Shown here: positions 55,114-63,374 of the stretch, in pieces
How the letters are laid out: every line of letters begins with the position of its first letter
Numbering within the stretch: the stretch's first letter is position 1
Source of the DNA: Sulfuritalea sp.
GTDB lineage: Bacteria > Pseudomonadota > Gammaproteobacteria > Burkholderiales > Rhodocyclaceae
Direction of reading: 5' to 3'
DNA length: 64,000 bases
Assembly (NCBI GenBank): GCA_016712985.1
Contig: JADJQA010000024.1
Location: 1-64,000 of the forward strand
Position numbers and translations under genes: made by a program
The notes under the pieces: model-generated
Databases searched by the model: none
What the model was told of the DNA's origin: nothing
What the model saw: only the letters and a program-made list of their open reading frames with translations

Positions 55114-55978
55114 TCATTGTTCCGAGATGAACTGGCGGAAGTGGTCGAGGCGTCGTGGGTGGATGGTACCAGCGGCCATGGCTTCCTTGATCGCGCAGCC
55201 GGGTTCGGCCAGGTGCTGGCAATCGCGGAAGCGGCACTGGCCGAGAATGGGGCGGAACTCGGCGAAGCCGAATTCGATTTGCTGCGGCGTCAGGTGCTTG
55301 AGCCCGAATTCCTGCAGGCCGGGGCTGTCGATCAGCGTGCCGCCGGGGCATTTATCAGGTGGCAGGTGATAGAGGCGGGCGTAGGTGGTGGTGTGCTTGC
55401 CGGTGTCGAGTGCGGTGGAGAGTTCGCGCGTGGCGGCGGTGGCGCCGGGCACCAGCGCATTGGTCAGGGTCGACTTGCCCATCCCGGATTGACCGACCAG
55501 CACCGAGCTTTCTCCAGCCAGCAGCGGCAGCAGGCGAGAGGCATCGAGTTTCGCCGACAGTTCGACGATGCGGCAGCCGAGTGCCGCGAAGGGTGCCAGC
55601 AGGGCGCGCGCGGCGGGCAGGCCGGCGGCGAGGTCGCACTTGTTGAGGATGATGATGGGTTGCAGGCCCTCGTGTTCGGCGGCGACCAGCGCGCGACTGA
55701 GCAGCATGTCGGAAAACGAGGGATCGGTGGCGACCACCAGCAGCAACTGTGTGGCATTGGCGGCGATCAGCTTTTGGCGGTAGGCGTCGCTGCGGTAGAG
55801 CAGGCTGCGCCGCGGCGCGTGGCCGGTGATCTGTCCGTCCGGACTCAGCTCGACGTCGTCCCCCACCGCGAAGGGGCTCTTTTTTTCCGCGCGGATAGCC
55901 GGTGGCGAGGACACCGCCGGCGAGTTCGATCTCGTAATGGCGGCCGAAAGCCGCGACTATGGTGCCGTGGCAGTTCAA
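55114..55978 (-). CDS. rsgA: Ribosome small-subunit-dependent GTPase RsgA (frame change in A-run)
   Basis: RsgA checks 30S maturation and releases late assembly factors. The N-terminus MNCHGTIVAAFGRHYEIELA (from 55978) is in one frame, the rest in another: KSPFAVGDDVELSPDGQI, the G1 loop GQSGMGKSTLTNAL, the circularly permuted order with NKCD before it, DSPGLQEF, and the zinc-finger region CRFRDCQHLAEPGCAIKEAM. The shift is at the A-run (T-run on the plus strand, about 55881-55889), a homopolymer of seven to eight. Whole length is about 287 residues, normal. Almost certainly a sequencing indel, as rsgA halves are both conserved. Confidence 0.88.
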
Positions 55979-56135
55979 GGCGGACTCAATCCGTCATGCC
56001 GGGCAAGCGCAGCGCGACCCCGAATCCATGGGTCGCGCCGTGCGTCGGTGCTGAATTCCGCGTTATGCCCTGGCGGGCAGCCCCGGAACGACAAACTGGC
56101 TGTTTTGTTGGTCAATGTGGCTGATCGGATTCTGC

Positions 56136-56474
56136 TTACAGCGCGAGCAGCGCATCGACCTTCGCTGCGCAGATAAAGTCGTTTTCGCTCAAGCCGCCGA
56201 TCGCATGCGTGGTGTAACTCACGGTGCACTGGTTGTAGCCGACAGCGAGATCGGGGTGATGGTCCTCGCGATGCGAAACCAAGGCCGTGGCGTTAACGAA
56301 GGCCATGGTCTCGTGGTAGTTCTTGAAGCGGCAGGTCTTGGTGATCAAGTTGCCCTGACGCTGCCAGCCGTCGAGCGTCGCCAGCAGGTCGTCGGCTTCA
56401 TTATCGGTGAGCGGCGGCACGCCGCCCTCGCAGGGTTTGCACTTGCCTTTCGACAGGTCGCAGACTTGGTTCAT
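56136..56474 (-). CDS. phhB: 4a-hydroxytetrahydrobiopterin dehydratase (pterin-4a-carbinolamine dehydratase)
   Basis: The 112-residue product recycles the pterin cofactor of aromatic amino acid hydroxylases. It has the catalytic His motif in SHREDHHPDLAVGYNQCTV, SYTTHAIGGLSENDFICAAK and the LLATLDGWQRQGNLITKTC start. A Cys-rich N-terminal extension, DLSKGKCKPCEGGVPPL, is characteristic of bacterial PhhB proteins. The start at 56474 is chosen over an upstream frame that runs from 56837. It lies 41 bp after the protease gene on the same strand and may share its transcript. No phhA is in the window. Confidence 0.9.
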   Translation of the reverse strand: MNQVCDLSKGKCKPCEGGVPPLTDNEADDLLATLDGWQRQGNLITKTCRFKNYHETMAFVNATALVSHREDHHPDLAVGYNQCTVSYTTHAIGGLSENDFICAAKVDALLAL

Positions 56475-56515
56475 GTTGGCTCCTCCAGTGTCTCGCAGGG
56501 ACGGGTTGCAGTGGG

Positions 56516-57778
56516 TCAGGCGGCGCCCAGCCGCGCAATGCGCTGGCTGGCGGGCGGGTGGGAATCGTGGAACAGCGAGTGCAGCGGGTCCGGGGTCAGG
56601 GTCGCGGCGTTGTCGCGATACAGCTTGACCAGCGCCGCGATCAGGTCGGTGGCCGCGGTCTGTCGGGCGGCATAGGCATCGGCCTGGAATTCGTGGCGGC
56701 GCGAAAGCGCGGAGCCCAGTGGTGCGAGCGGAAAGAGGAACACCGGGAGCACCATGGAGAACAGCAGCAGGCCCATCGCCGTCCCCATTGCCGACGCCGT
56801 ACCGCCGGCGCCGACTCCCAGGCCGGTGTAGAACCACGGCTGGTCGATCAGTTGTCCGAGCAGCCAGAGCAGGACCAGGCTCAATGCGCCGCTTAGCGCG
56901 ATGCGCTTGATCACGTGGCGGTGGCGGAAATGTCCCAGCTCATGCGCCAGTACGGCCTCGATCTCCGGCGGTGCGAGCTTCTCCAGCAGGGTATCGAAGA
57001 ACACGATGCGCTTTGCCCGGCCAAAGCCGGTGAAGTAGGCATTGCCATGCGCCGAGCGCTTCGAGCCGTCCATGACGAACAGGCCCGAGGACGCAAAGCC
57101 GCAGCGTTGGAGCAGGGCCTCGATGCGTTCCTTCAGCGAGGCATCTTCCAGCGGCGTGAATTTGTTGAACAGCGGCGCGATCACCGTCGGATACAGAAGC
57201 AGCATCAGCAGGTTGGTGCCGAGCCACAGCAGCCAGACATACAGCCACCAGTGCCTGCCCATGATGTCCATCAGCCACAGCACGGCCAGCAGCAAGGGGC
57301 CGCCGATCACGGCGGTGAGCGCGGCGCCCTTGGCCAGGTCGGCAAACCACAGCGGCCAGGTCAGCTTGTTGAAGCCGAAGCGCGCCTCGATGCGGAAGGT
57401 GCGGTAGAGGCTGGCCGGCAGGCCGATGACGAAGCCGATCAGAGCCAGGCAGGCGAACAGCGCCAGACCGTGCATATAGCCGCCGCCTAGCCAGGCGCGC
57501 AGGGTCTGATCGATCAGGGCGAGCCCGCCGCCCAGCGTCAAAAGCAGCAGCACGACGCTGTCGAGGACTATTTCAATGAGACCGATGCGCACCTTGGCCA
57601 CCGTGTAGTCGGCGGCCTTGCGGTGGTCGGCCAGCTCGATGCGCCCGACGAAAGCCGTCGGCACCTGATCGCGGTGCAGGACCACGTGGCGCAGATGCCT
57701 GAGGTCGAGCCAGAGGCGCAGCACCGTAGACAGGGCAAGGGCGGCGAGAAACAGCAGTGTGAAGTGGTATGAGCTCAT
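56516..57778 (-). CDS. Ste24-type M48 metallopeptidase (CaaX-protease-like)
   Basis: The 420-residue integral membrane zinc protease has the motif EIEAVLAHELGHFRHRHVIK with HELGH, and RRHEFQADAYAARQ supplying the third ligand. It has about seven membrane helices, the first starting YHFTLLFLAALALSTVLRLW, and NKFTPLEDASLKERIEALLQ before the catalytic part. Bacterial homologues act in membrane protein quality control. The loop GVGAGGTASAMGTAMGLLLF coincides with a copy of the GC-rich short repeat (56775-56797), longer than the loop in homologues I recall. The frame is intact. Divergent from orn, 56 bp away. Confidence 0.9.
   Translation of the reverse strand: MSSYHFTLLFLAALALSTVLRLWLDLRHLRHVVLHRDQVPTAFVGRIELADHRKAADYTVAKVRIGLIEIVLDSVVLLLLTLGGGLALIDQTLRAWLGGGYMHGLALFACLALIGFVIGLPASLYRTFRIEARFGFNKLTWPLWFADLAKGAALTAVIGGPLLLAVLWLMDIMGRHWWLYVWLLWLGTNLLMLLLYPTVIAPLFNKFTPLEDASLKERIEALLQRCGFASSGLFVMDGSKRSAHGNAYFTGFGRAKRIVFFDTLLEKLAPPEIEAVLAHELGHFRHRHVIKRIALSGALSLVLLWLLGQLIDQPWFYTGLGVGAGGTASAMGTAMGLLLFSMVLPVFLFPLAPLGSALSRRHEFQADAYAARQTAATDLIAALVKLYRDNAATLTPDPLHSLFHDSHPPASQRIARLGAA
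56775..56797. repeat. Short GC-rich dispersed repeat inside the Ste24-like gene
   Basis: GACGCCGTACCGCCGGCGCCG with ACTCCC after it is one base off the copy at 50489 over 18 bp. It encodes part of the loop GVGAGGTAS in the protease, on the opposite strand. Its similarity to the intergenic copies suggests insertion, but GC-rich chance similarity is not excluded. Confidence 0.35.
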
Positions 57779-57834
57779 GGGCAGGGGCGCGCTGTGCGAA
57801 AATGCGCCGATACAAGGGCAGGCTTTGGAAAATT

Positions 57835-58380
57835 ATGGCACAGGATCAAAACGCGCTCGTCTGGCTGGACATGGAAATGACCGGACTCAATCCGGAAAAT
57901 GATTTCATCATCGAGCTGGCGATGGTTGTCACCAACCCGAATCTGGATGTGGTGGCCGAGGCGCCGACCTGGGTGGTGCATCAACCCGATGCGGTGCTCG
58001 ATGCGATGGACGAGTGGAACCGCAACGCCCACGGCCGCTCAGGCCTGACCCAGCGGGTGCGGGATTCCATCCTCGGCGAAGCGGAGGTTGAAGCCCAGGC
58101 CCTGGAATTCCTGCGGCGCCACGTGCCGCGCCAGACGACGCCGATGTGCGGCAATTCGATCTGCCAGGATCGGCGCTTCATGGCACGCTACATGCCGAAA
58201 CTGGAGGACTGGTTCCACTACCGGAATCTCGATGTGTCGACGCTCAAGGAATTGTGCAAGCGCTGGAAGCCGGAGGTGGCCAAGGGATTGAAGAAGCACG
58301 GTCGGCACGAGGCGCTGGCGGATATCCTCGAGTCGATTGACGAACTCAAGTATTACCGCGAGCATTTCCTGAAGCTGTGA
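57835..58380 (+). CDS. orn: Oligoribonuclease
   Basis: Orn degrades short RNA such as pGpG to mononucleotides and is essential in many bacteria. The 181-residue product has the DEDDh exonuclease motifs: LVWLDMEMTGLNPENDFIIE, then DEWNRNAHGRSGLTQRV, MCGNSICQDRRFMARYMPKL and, near the end, KKHGRHEALADILESIDELK. ATG at 57835 is taken; the open frame starts at 57769 but no conserved residues precede. The stop abuts that of the glycosyltransferase, which converges on it. Confidence 0.95.
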   Translation: MAQDQNALVWLDMEMTGLNPENDFIIELAMVVTNPNLDVVAEAPTWVVHQPDAVLDAMDEWNRNAHGRSGLTQRVRDSILGEAEVEAQALEFLRRHVPRQTTPMCGNSICQDRRFMARYMPKLEDWFHYRNLDVSTLKELCKRWKPEVAKGLKKHGRHEALADILESIDELKYYREHFLKL

Positions 58381-60006
58381 TCATTCGGCGCGCCGATACA
58401 ACCGCAACCGTTCGCTCTTGTCGCCCGGACGCGAAGTTTCGCGGACCAGGGTCCAGCCGGGCAGATCTTTCGTGGCGCCTGGCGTGGTCTGCATGATCAG
58501 GTATCCGCAATCGCCTGCGCGGTTGCCGACTGTCCGGATGCCGCTGAAGTAGTCGAGCGAGGCGCGCTGCGCCAGTCCCAGGCCGCGTCGCGCGATGCAA
58601 CCGGTATGATTGTCGAGGACGCGCCGAAGGTCGGCGCTGACGCCGCGGTAACTTTTCCCATAGTCGATCAAGGGCAGCCAGAGCGCGACCAGCAGCAGCC
58701 AGATAGTTGTCAGCCCGATGCTCCAGCGCGTGGCCGCCCGCCAGGGCGAGCGCGGGGTGCGCAGCATCACCGCGACCCAGGCGACACTGACGGCAATCGC
58801 CAGAATCATGGCAATGGTCCAGTCCTCGGCAATGAAGCCGGGACCCAGCTTGCTGAAGTTCTTCGCTAGCCGCGCCGGTTCACCGGTGAGGATGGCAATG
58901 CCGCCCAGCCAGATCAGCGCCGCGACCAGCGTAAAGGTCGTCATACCGAACCAGTCGAAGGCGTTGGCGGCGCCGCGCCGCAGCCGACCGGCACCGGCCG
59001 CCGCCAACAGGGTCAGCGGGACGAGTGCGGGCATCAGTGCCGTTGGTTTTGGGGCATCGGCAAAGAATGCGAAAAGGGCTGCCGCGGTGGCAGCCAGCAG
59101 CAAGGCCGTGGGTGGCTTGAGCAGATGTCTGCGCTCGAGCCAGAGGCTCCACAAGGCAAATGGCAGCACGGGCCAACTCCAGCCCAGGCCAGCAGTTCAA
59201 CATGTTTGAGGCTGGCGCCGCGCAATGTCAGGCTCGCGCTCCGCGTTCCACCAGATCTCGAACAGGGAGGGCGCCTGCCACAGCAGCAAGGGCCAGGGCA
59301 GCATCAGCACCAGGGCGATGGACGCCGCGGCCAGCCAGGCGACGGGACTGCGCCGCGTCCGCCAGGCAGGGTGCAGGGCGAGCATCAGGCCGGTTGCGAG
59401 CTGAATGGCGACACAATCGATCCCGCCGCCGAGGAAGCCGACGCCTGTCCCGGCGCCAAAAATCAGTCCGCCGCGCAGCGCTTGCTGTTGCCAGACGGAG
59501 AGGCCCCACAGCGAGATGACGTAACCCGCCATTTCCACTATGGCCGGTTGTGCCTCGTGCAGCGGCACCAATAGACCGAGGGTGCCGATGGCAAGCAAGG
59601 GGGCCGTCAGAGCCGCGCTGGCCCCCAGCAGTTGCCGCGCCACGCGCGCGAGAATCAGCAGGAAGGTGGCGCCGAACAGGACTGAACCGAGACGCGCGGC
59701 ATCGTGCCAGGGCAGCACCCCCTCCAGCAACTTGCCGCACAGGGCTGCGACCCAGTGATACAGCGGCGGTGAAACCAGCCAGGGTTCGCCGGCGATGCGC
59801 GGCACCAGCCAATCGCCCCCGCTCATGCCGAAAGCAACGCCGAGATGCAGCACATCGTCGGATTTCCAGGGGTCGTGACCCACGGTTCCGGCCAGCAGCC
59901 AGATGGCGCAGAGAAACACCGTGCCCGACCGCGCCAGGAGCGGCGCGGGGTTGTGGTTGCGGTCAGTCAGATCGGGCACGTTGCGCTTTCCAATCACTCC
60001 GAACAC
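58381..60006 (-). CDS. GT39/ArnT-family membrane glycosyltransferase (two one-base frame changes)
   Basis: The N-terminal part (60006 to about 59220) has PMT-family features: AIWLLAGTVGHDPWKSDDVL with the acidic loop, PRIAGEPWLVSPPLYHWVAA, then many membrane helices. The second part, from PFALWSLWLERRHLLKPPTA, holds more helices and the soluble tail DYFSGIRTVGNRAGDCGYLI. Between them, 59190-59222, the frame leaves twice (EPDIARGASLKHVELL stands in a third frame). Restored length is about 540 residues, normal for GT39. It transfers sugars from a polyprenyl carrier to lipid A or other acceptors; the substrate is unknown. A symbol is not given for that reason. Confidence 0.8.
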
Positions 60007-60142
60007 GAAGTTTCAGTGAAGGCAGGCGCCGAGTTTCTGTTCCCGCGGAAGGCAGGGACGGCATCCCCGGCGGATATGTCACCGTAGCAGGCAGGGACGC
60101 TATCCCCTGCGGATTTCGGTGTCAAGCGCAGTAGCCGCAACC

Positions 60143-60166
60143 AAAAAAGGCAGCCCGAGGGCTGCC
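60143..60166 (-). terminator. Rho-independent terminator of rpmE
   Basis: On the minus strand, GGCAGCCC pairs with GGGCTGCC around two bases, then a run of six T (A-run at 60143-60148 on the plus strand). It lies 33 bp after the rpmE stop. Confidence 0.8.
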
Positions 60167-60198
60167 CATCTTGCGCTGCTCCCGGCGTCGGGCCAGGT

Positions 60199-60408
60199 TC
60201 AGGCCGCCTTCTTGCTGTACTTCTGGCGGAAACGCTCAACCCTCCCGGCGGTATCGACGATCTTCTGCTTGCCGGTATAGAACGGATGGCAGGCGGAACA
60301 GACTTCGATGTGCAATGCCTTGCTGCTGGTGGATTGGGTCTTGAATTTGTTGCCGCAACTACAGGTAACTTCGATTTCGGCGTACTTCGGGTGGATGCCG
60401 TCTTTCAT
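60199..60408 (-). CDS. rpmE: 50S ribosomal protein L31
   Basis: The 69-residue product is the zinc-binding (C+) form of bL31: MKDGIHPKYAEIEVTCSCGN, KFKTQSTSSKALHIEVCSAC and HPFYTGKQKIVDTAGRVERF. The cysteine pairs CSC and CSAC hold zinc. The paralogue without cysteines (zinc-starvation form) is not in the window. It lies downstream of rho on the same strand, the common order, and is closed by its own terminator. Confidence 0.95.
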   Translation of the reverse strand: MKDGIHPKYAEIEVTCSCGNKFKTQSTSSKALHIEVCSACHPFYTGKQKIVDTAGRVERFRQKYSKKAA

Positions 60409-60497
60409 TTGATTGTCCTTTCAGGTACAAGCGCGGATCGCGGGTGTGGCGAGCCGACAAAGCCGGTGATTATCGGCTAATTTCCGCCGACGCGCAA

Positions 60498-61757
60498 TCA
60501 GCGTTGGCGCATGGCGTCAAAGAACTCGGCGTTGTTCTTGGTCGCCTTGACTTTGTCCAGCAGGAATTCCATGGCTTCCATGTCGTCCATGTTGTACAGC
60601 AGCTTGCGCAGAATCCACATTTTCTGCAGCACGGCCGGCACCAGCAACAACTCCTCGCGACGGGTCCCCGAGCGATTGACGTTGATCGCCGGATAGACGC
60701 GCTTTTCTGCCATCTTGCGGTCAAGGTGGATTTCCATGTTGCCGGTACCCTTGAATTCTTCGTAAATCACGTCGTCCATGCGCGAACCGGTTTCGATCAG
60801 CGCGGTGGCGATGATGGTCAGCGAGCCGCCTTCCTCGACATTTCGCGCGGCGCCGAAGAAGCGCTTGGGCTTTTGCAGGGCGTTGGCATCGACGCCGCCG
60901 GTCAGCACCTTGCCCGAAGCCGGCTGCACGGTGTTGTAGGCGCGTGCGAGACGGGTGATGGAGTCGAGCAGGATCACCACGTCGCGTTTGTGCTCGACCA
61001 GGCGCTTGGCCTTTTCGATGACCATTTCCGCCACCTGGACGTGACGCGTGGCCGGTTCGTCGAAGGTCGAGGCAACGACTTCGCCCTTGACGGTACGGAT
61101 CATTTCCGTCACTTCCTCGGGCCGTTCGTCGATCAGCAGGACGATCAGCGTGACATCGGGATGGTTGGTGGTGATGGCGTGGGCAACATGCTGCATCAAC
61201 ACGGTCTTGCCGGCCTTGGGCGGGGACACGATCAGGCCGCGCTGCCCCTTGCCGATCGGCGCGATCATGTCGATGACGCGGCTGGTGATGTTTTCATCGC
61301 TGCGAATGTCGCGTTCTATCAGCATGTGTTCGGTCGGATGCAACGGCGTCAGGTTCTCGAACAGGATCTTGTGCTTCGCCGCTTCCGGCCCCTCGCCATT
61401 GACGCGGTCCACCTTGACCAGCGCGAAATAGCGCTCGCCTTCCTTGGGGGTGCGGATTTCGCCTTCGATGGTGTCGCCGGAATGCAGGTTGAAGCGCCGC
61501 ACCTGGCTCGGGCTGATGTAGATGTCATCAGCATTGGAGAGGTAGGACGCCTCGGGCGAGCGCAGGAAGCCGAAACCATCGGGCAGGATTTCCAGCACGC
61601 CGTCGCCAAAAATCGTTTCGCCTTTCCTCGCCTGGTTCTTCAACAGGGCATAAATCAGCTCCTGCTTGCGCAGCCGGTTGGCGTTTTCGATATTGTTGGC
61701 GGCCGCCATCTCCAGCAACTGGCTGACATGATGGGCTTTGAGCTCGGATAGGTGCAT
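60498..61757 (-). CDS. rho: Transcription termination factor Rho
   Basis: The 419-residue hexameric RNA helicase ends transcription at rut sites. MHLSELKAHHVSQLLEMAAA is the usual start. An RNA-binding cold-shock-like domain follows (GDGVLEILPDGFGFLRSPEA, YLSNADDIYISPSQVRRFN), then the ATPase with Walker A GLIVSPPKAGKTVLMQH, VTLIVLLIDERPEEVTEM and the Q-loop region. Length and motifs are normal. The upstream 172 bp to trxA include a strong hairpin. The frame is intact over 1.3 kb. Confidence 0.97.
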   Translation of the reverse strand: MHLSELKAHHVSQLLEMAAANNIENANRLRKQELIYALLKNQARKGETIFGDGVLEILPDGFGFLRSPEASYLSNADDIYISPSQVRRFNLHSGDTIEGEIRTPKEGERYFALVKVDRVNGEGPEAAKHKILFENLTPLHPTEHMLIERDIRSDENITSRVIDMIAPIGKGQRGLIVSPPKAGKTVLMQHVAHAITTNHPDVTLIVLLIDERPEEVTEMIRTVKGEVVASTFDEPATRHVQVAEMVIEKAKRLVEHKRDVVILLDSITRLARAYNTVQPASGKVLTGGVDANALQKPKRFFGAARNVEEGGSLTIIATALIETGSRMDDVIYEEFKGTGNMEIHLDRKMAEKRVYPAINVNRSGTRREELLLVPAVLQKMWILRKLLYNMDDMEAMEFLLDKVKATKNNAEFFDAMRQR

Positions 61758-61892
61758 GGACTACCTGCGCAGAAATACCGGCGGTAGGCGCCGGAACGGA
61801 GGGACGTAGGGGACGAATTCAGGAAAGAATTCGATCAGGAGGGGAACCGAATCGGCGCCATCGCGACGTGGGCGCCTGTCTTGCACTTCAGC

Positions 61893-61915
61893 GGCCCGGA
61901 ATCAGACTCCGGGCC
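61893..61915. other. Strong hairpin between trxA and rho
   Basis: GGCCCGGA (61893-61900), a 7-bp loop, then TCCGGGCC (61908-61915) form a near-perfect stem 15 bp after the trxA stop on the minus strand. No T-run follows, so it is not a standard terminator; it may pause transcription or protect the trxA transcript. Confidence 0.6.
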
Positions 61916-61929
61916 GGAATGTAACGGGA

Positions 61930-62256
61930 TCAGAGATTGCTGTCAATGAAAGCAGTGAGTTGCGACTTCGAGAGGGCTCCCACTTTCTGCGCTTCCACGT
62001 TGCCGTCCTTGAACAGGATCAGGGTTGGAATGCCGCGCACGCCAAACTCGCCGGGAATTTTCGGATTGTCGTCGATGTTGAGCTTGGCGACGCGCAACCT
62101 GCCGGCATAATCCAGGGCCACTTCGTCGAGGATGGGGGCGATCATCTTGCAGGGGCCGCACCATTCGGCCCAGAAATCGACCAGGGTCGGCAAATCGGAG
62201 TCAAGTACGTCGGCCTTGAAAGTACTGTCGGTGACGTGGGTAATATGTTCGCTCAT
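61930..62256 (-). CDS. trxA: Thioredoxin TrxA
   Basis: The 108-residue redox protein keeps protein cysteines reduced. The active site is FWAEWCGPCKMIAPILDEVA, and the cis-proline loop is GVRGIPTLILFKDG. MSEHITHVTDSTFKADVLDS with ATG at 62256 is the true start; the open frame reaches 62343. It precedes rho on the same strand, as in many Betaproteobacteria. The frame is intact. Confidence 0.96.
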   Translation of the reverse strand: MSEHITHVTDSTFKADVLDSDLPTLVDFWAEWCGPCKMIAPILDEVALDYAGRLRVAKLNIDDNPKIPGEFGVRGIPTLILFKDGNVEAQKVGALSKSQLTAFIDSNL

Positions 62257-62441
62257 GGATTCCTCGGGAAGGTTTCTGCGTTGCGGTTGCCGCATCTGCG
62301 GCCGGGCGGCGCGGGGGATTGCAGAGACCACAGTCGCCTGCATGGTCGAATGCTAGCAAAAATTTTCAGCCATGGCGAACTCTGCCTCGCGCCAATGCCG
62401 CATGGCGATGGTACATTATCTCCCCAACTCGGAGCGAAAAC

Positions 62442-62765
62442 ATGACCTACGTCGTCACTGAATCCTGCATCAAGTGCAAATACACCGATTGCGTGGATGT
62501 TTGCCCAGTGGATTGCTTCCACGAGGGGCCGAACTTCCTGGTGATCGACCCCGAGGAGTGCATCGACTGCACCCTGTGCGTTGCCGAGTGCCCGGTCGAG
62601 GCCATCTTTGCCGAGGATGACGTGCCAAAGGGACAGGAACACTTTACTGCGCTGAATGCCGAACTGACGAAGATCTGGCCGGTCATCATCGAGCGCAAGG
62701 AGCCGCCGGCCGATGCCGACGAATGGGCGGGAAAGCCGGCCAAGCTGGAGTTGCTGGAACGCTGA
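62442..62765 (+). CDS. fdxA: Seven-iron ferredoxin FdxA
   Basis: The 107-residue electron carrier has a 3Fe-4S and a 4Fe-4S cluster, as in Azotobacter ferredoxin I. Motifs: MTYVVTESCIKCKYTDCVDV, CPVDCFHEGPNFLVIDPEEC and IDCTLCVAECPVEAIFAEDD. The C-terminal extension PADADEWAGKPAKLELLER is usual. GGAGCG lies before the ATG at 62442, which is chosen over an upstream frame from 62319. It lies 170 bp before the formate dehydrogenase genes and could carry electrons, but the link is not shown. Confidence 0.95.
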   Translation: MTYVVTESCIKCKYTDCVDVCPVDCFHEGPNFLVIDPEECIDCTLCVAECPVEAIFAEDDVPKGQEHFTALNAELTKIWPVIIERKEPPADADEWAGKPAKLELLER

Positions 62766-62930
62766 GGCGGCTTCAGCCGAAAGGTCTTGCCGGCCATGCG
62801 AGACGCCACGGAATCTGCTTGTTGGCAGGCATCGCTGACCGGGCCTTGGGGGATGAATTTCTGCGGGAATCCGCATGGGATAGCGGCTGTTTCCGCTTTC
62901 CGATTCGTTGCAGCGAGGTAAAACAGGCGT

Positions 62931-63374
62931 ATGGCAAACCTTGCCGCCATCGAACGTATCGTAGCCGCGAAAAGGACTCTGCCTGGCGCACTGCTGCCTG
63001 TCCTCCATGACATTCAGGAGGCTCTCGGCCATATCCCACCGGAGTCCGTGCCGCTGATCGCTAGGGAACTCAATCTTTCGCGCGCCGAAATCCATGGCGT
63101 CATCAGCTACTACCACCACTTTCGCCAGACCCTGCCGGGCCGCCACCTGGTGCGCATCTGCTGCGCCGAAGCCTGCCAGGCTGTCGGCGGCGAGGCGCTG
63201 GCGGAGCATGCTAGAACGCGCCTGGAGGGCAGCGACCTGACGCTGGAACCGGTGTATTGCCTCGGCCTGTGCGCCATCGGCCCCGCGCTGCAGATCGACG
63301 AGACGACGCTGCACGCTCATGTCACGCCGGAGAAATTCGATGCGCTGATGGCTGCGCTCGCGGCCGACAAATGA
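62931..63374 (+). CDS. fdsG: NAD-dependent formate dehydrogenase gamma subunit
   Basis: The 147-residue subunit, of NuoE type, holds a 2Fe-2S cluster with the cysteines in RICCAEACQAVGG and VYCLGLCAIGPALQ. The N-terminal helices include LLPVLHDIQEALGHIPPESV, and EIHGVISYYHHFRQTLPGRH follows. FdsG passes electrons within the FdsGBA enzyme that oxidises formate and reduces NAD in the cytoplasm. The stop overlaps the fdsB start (ATGA). The short length separates it from respiratory NuoE, where the domain is longer. Confidence 0.9.
   Translation: MANLAAIERIVAAKRTLPGALLPVLHDIQEALGHIPPESVPLIARELNLSRAEIHGVISYYHHFRQTLPGRHLVRICCAEACQAVGGEALAEHARTRLEGSDLTLEPVYCLGLCAIGPALQIDETTLHAHVTPEKFDALMAALAADK

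Noticed and set aside
55979..56135. A small gene between rsgA and phhB
   Set aside because: The spacer contains a GTCATGCCGGGC-type intergenic repeat and no start with a ribosome-binding site.
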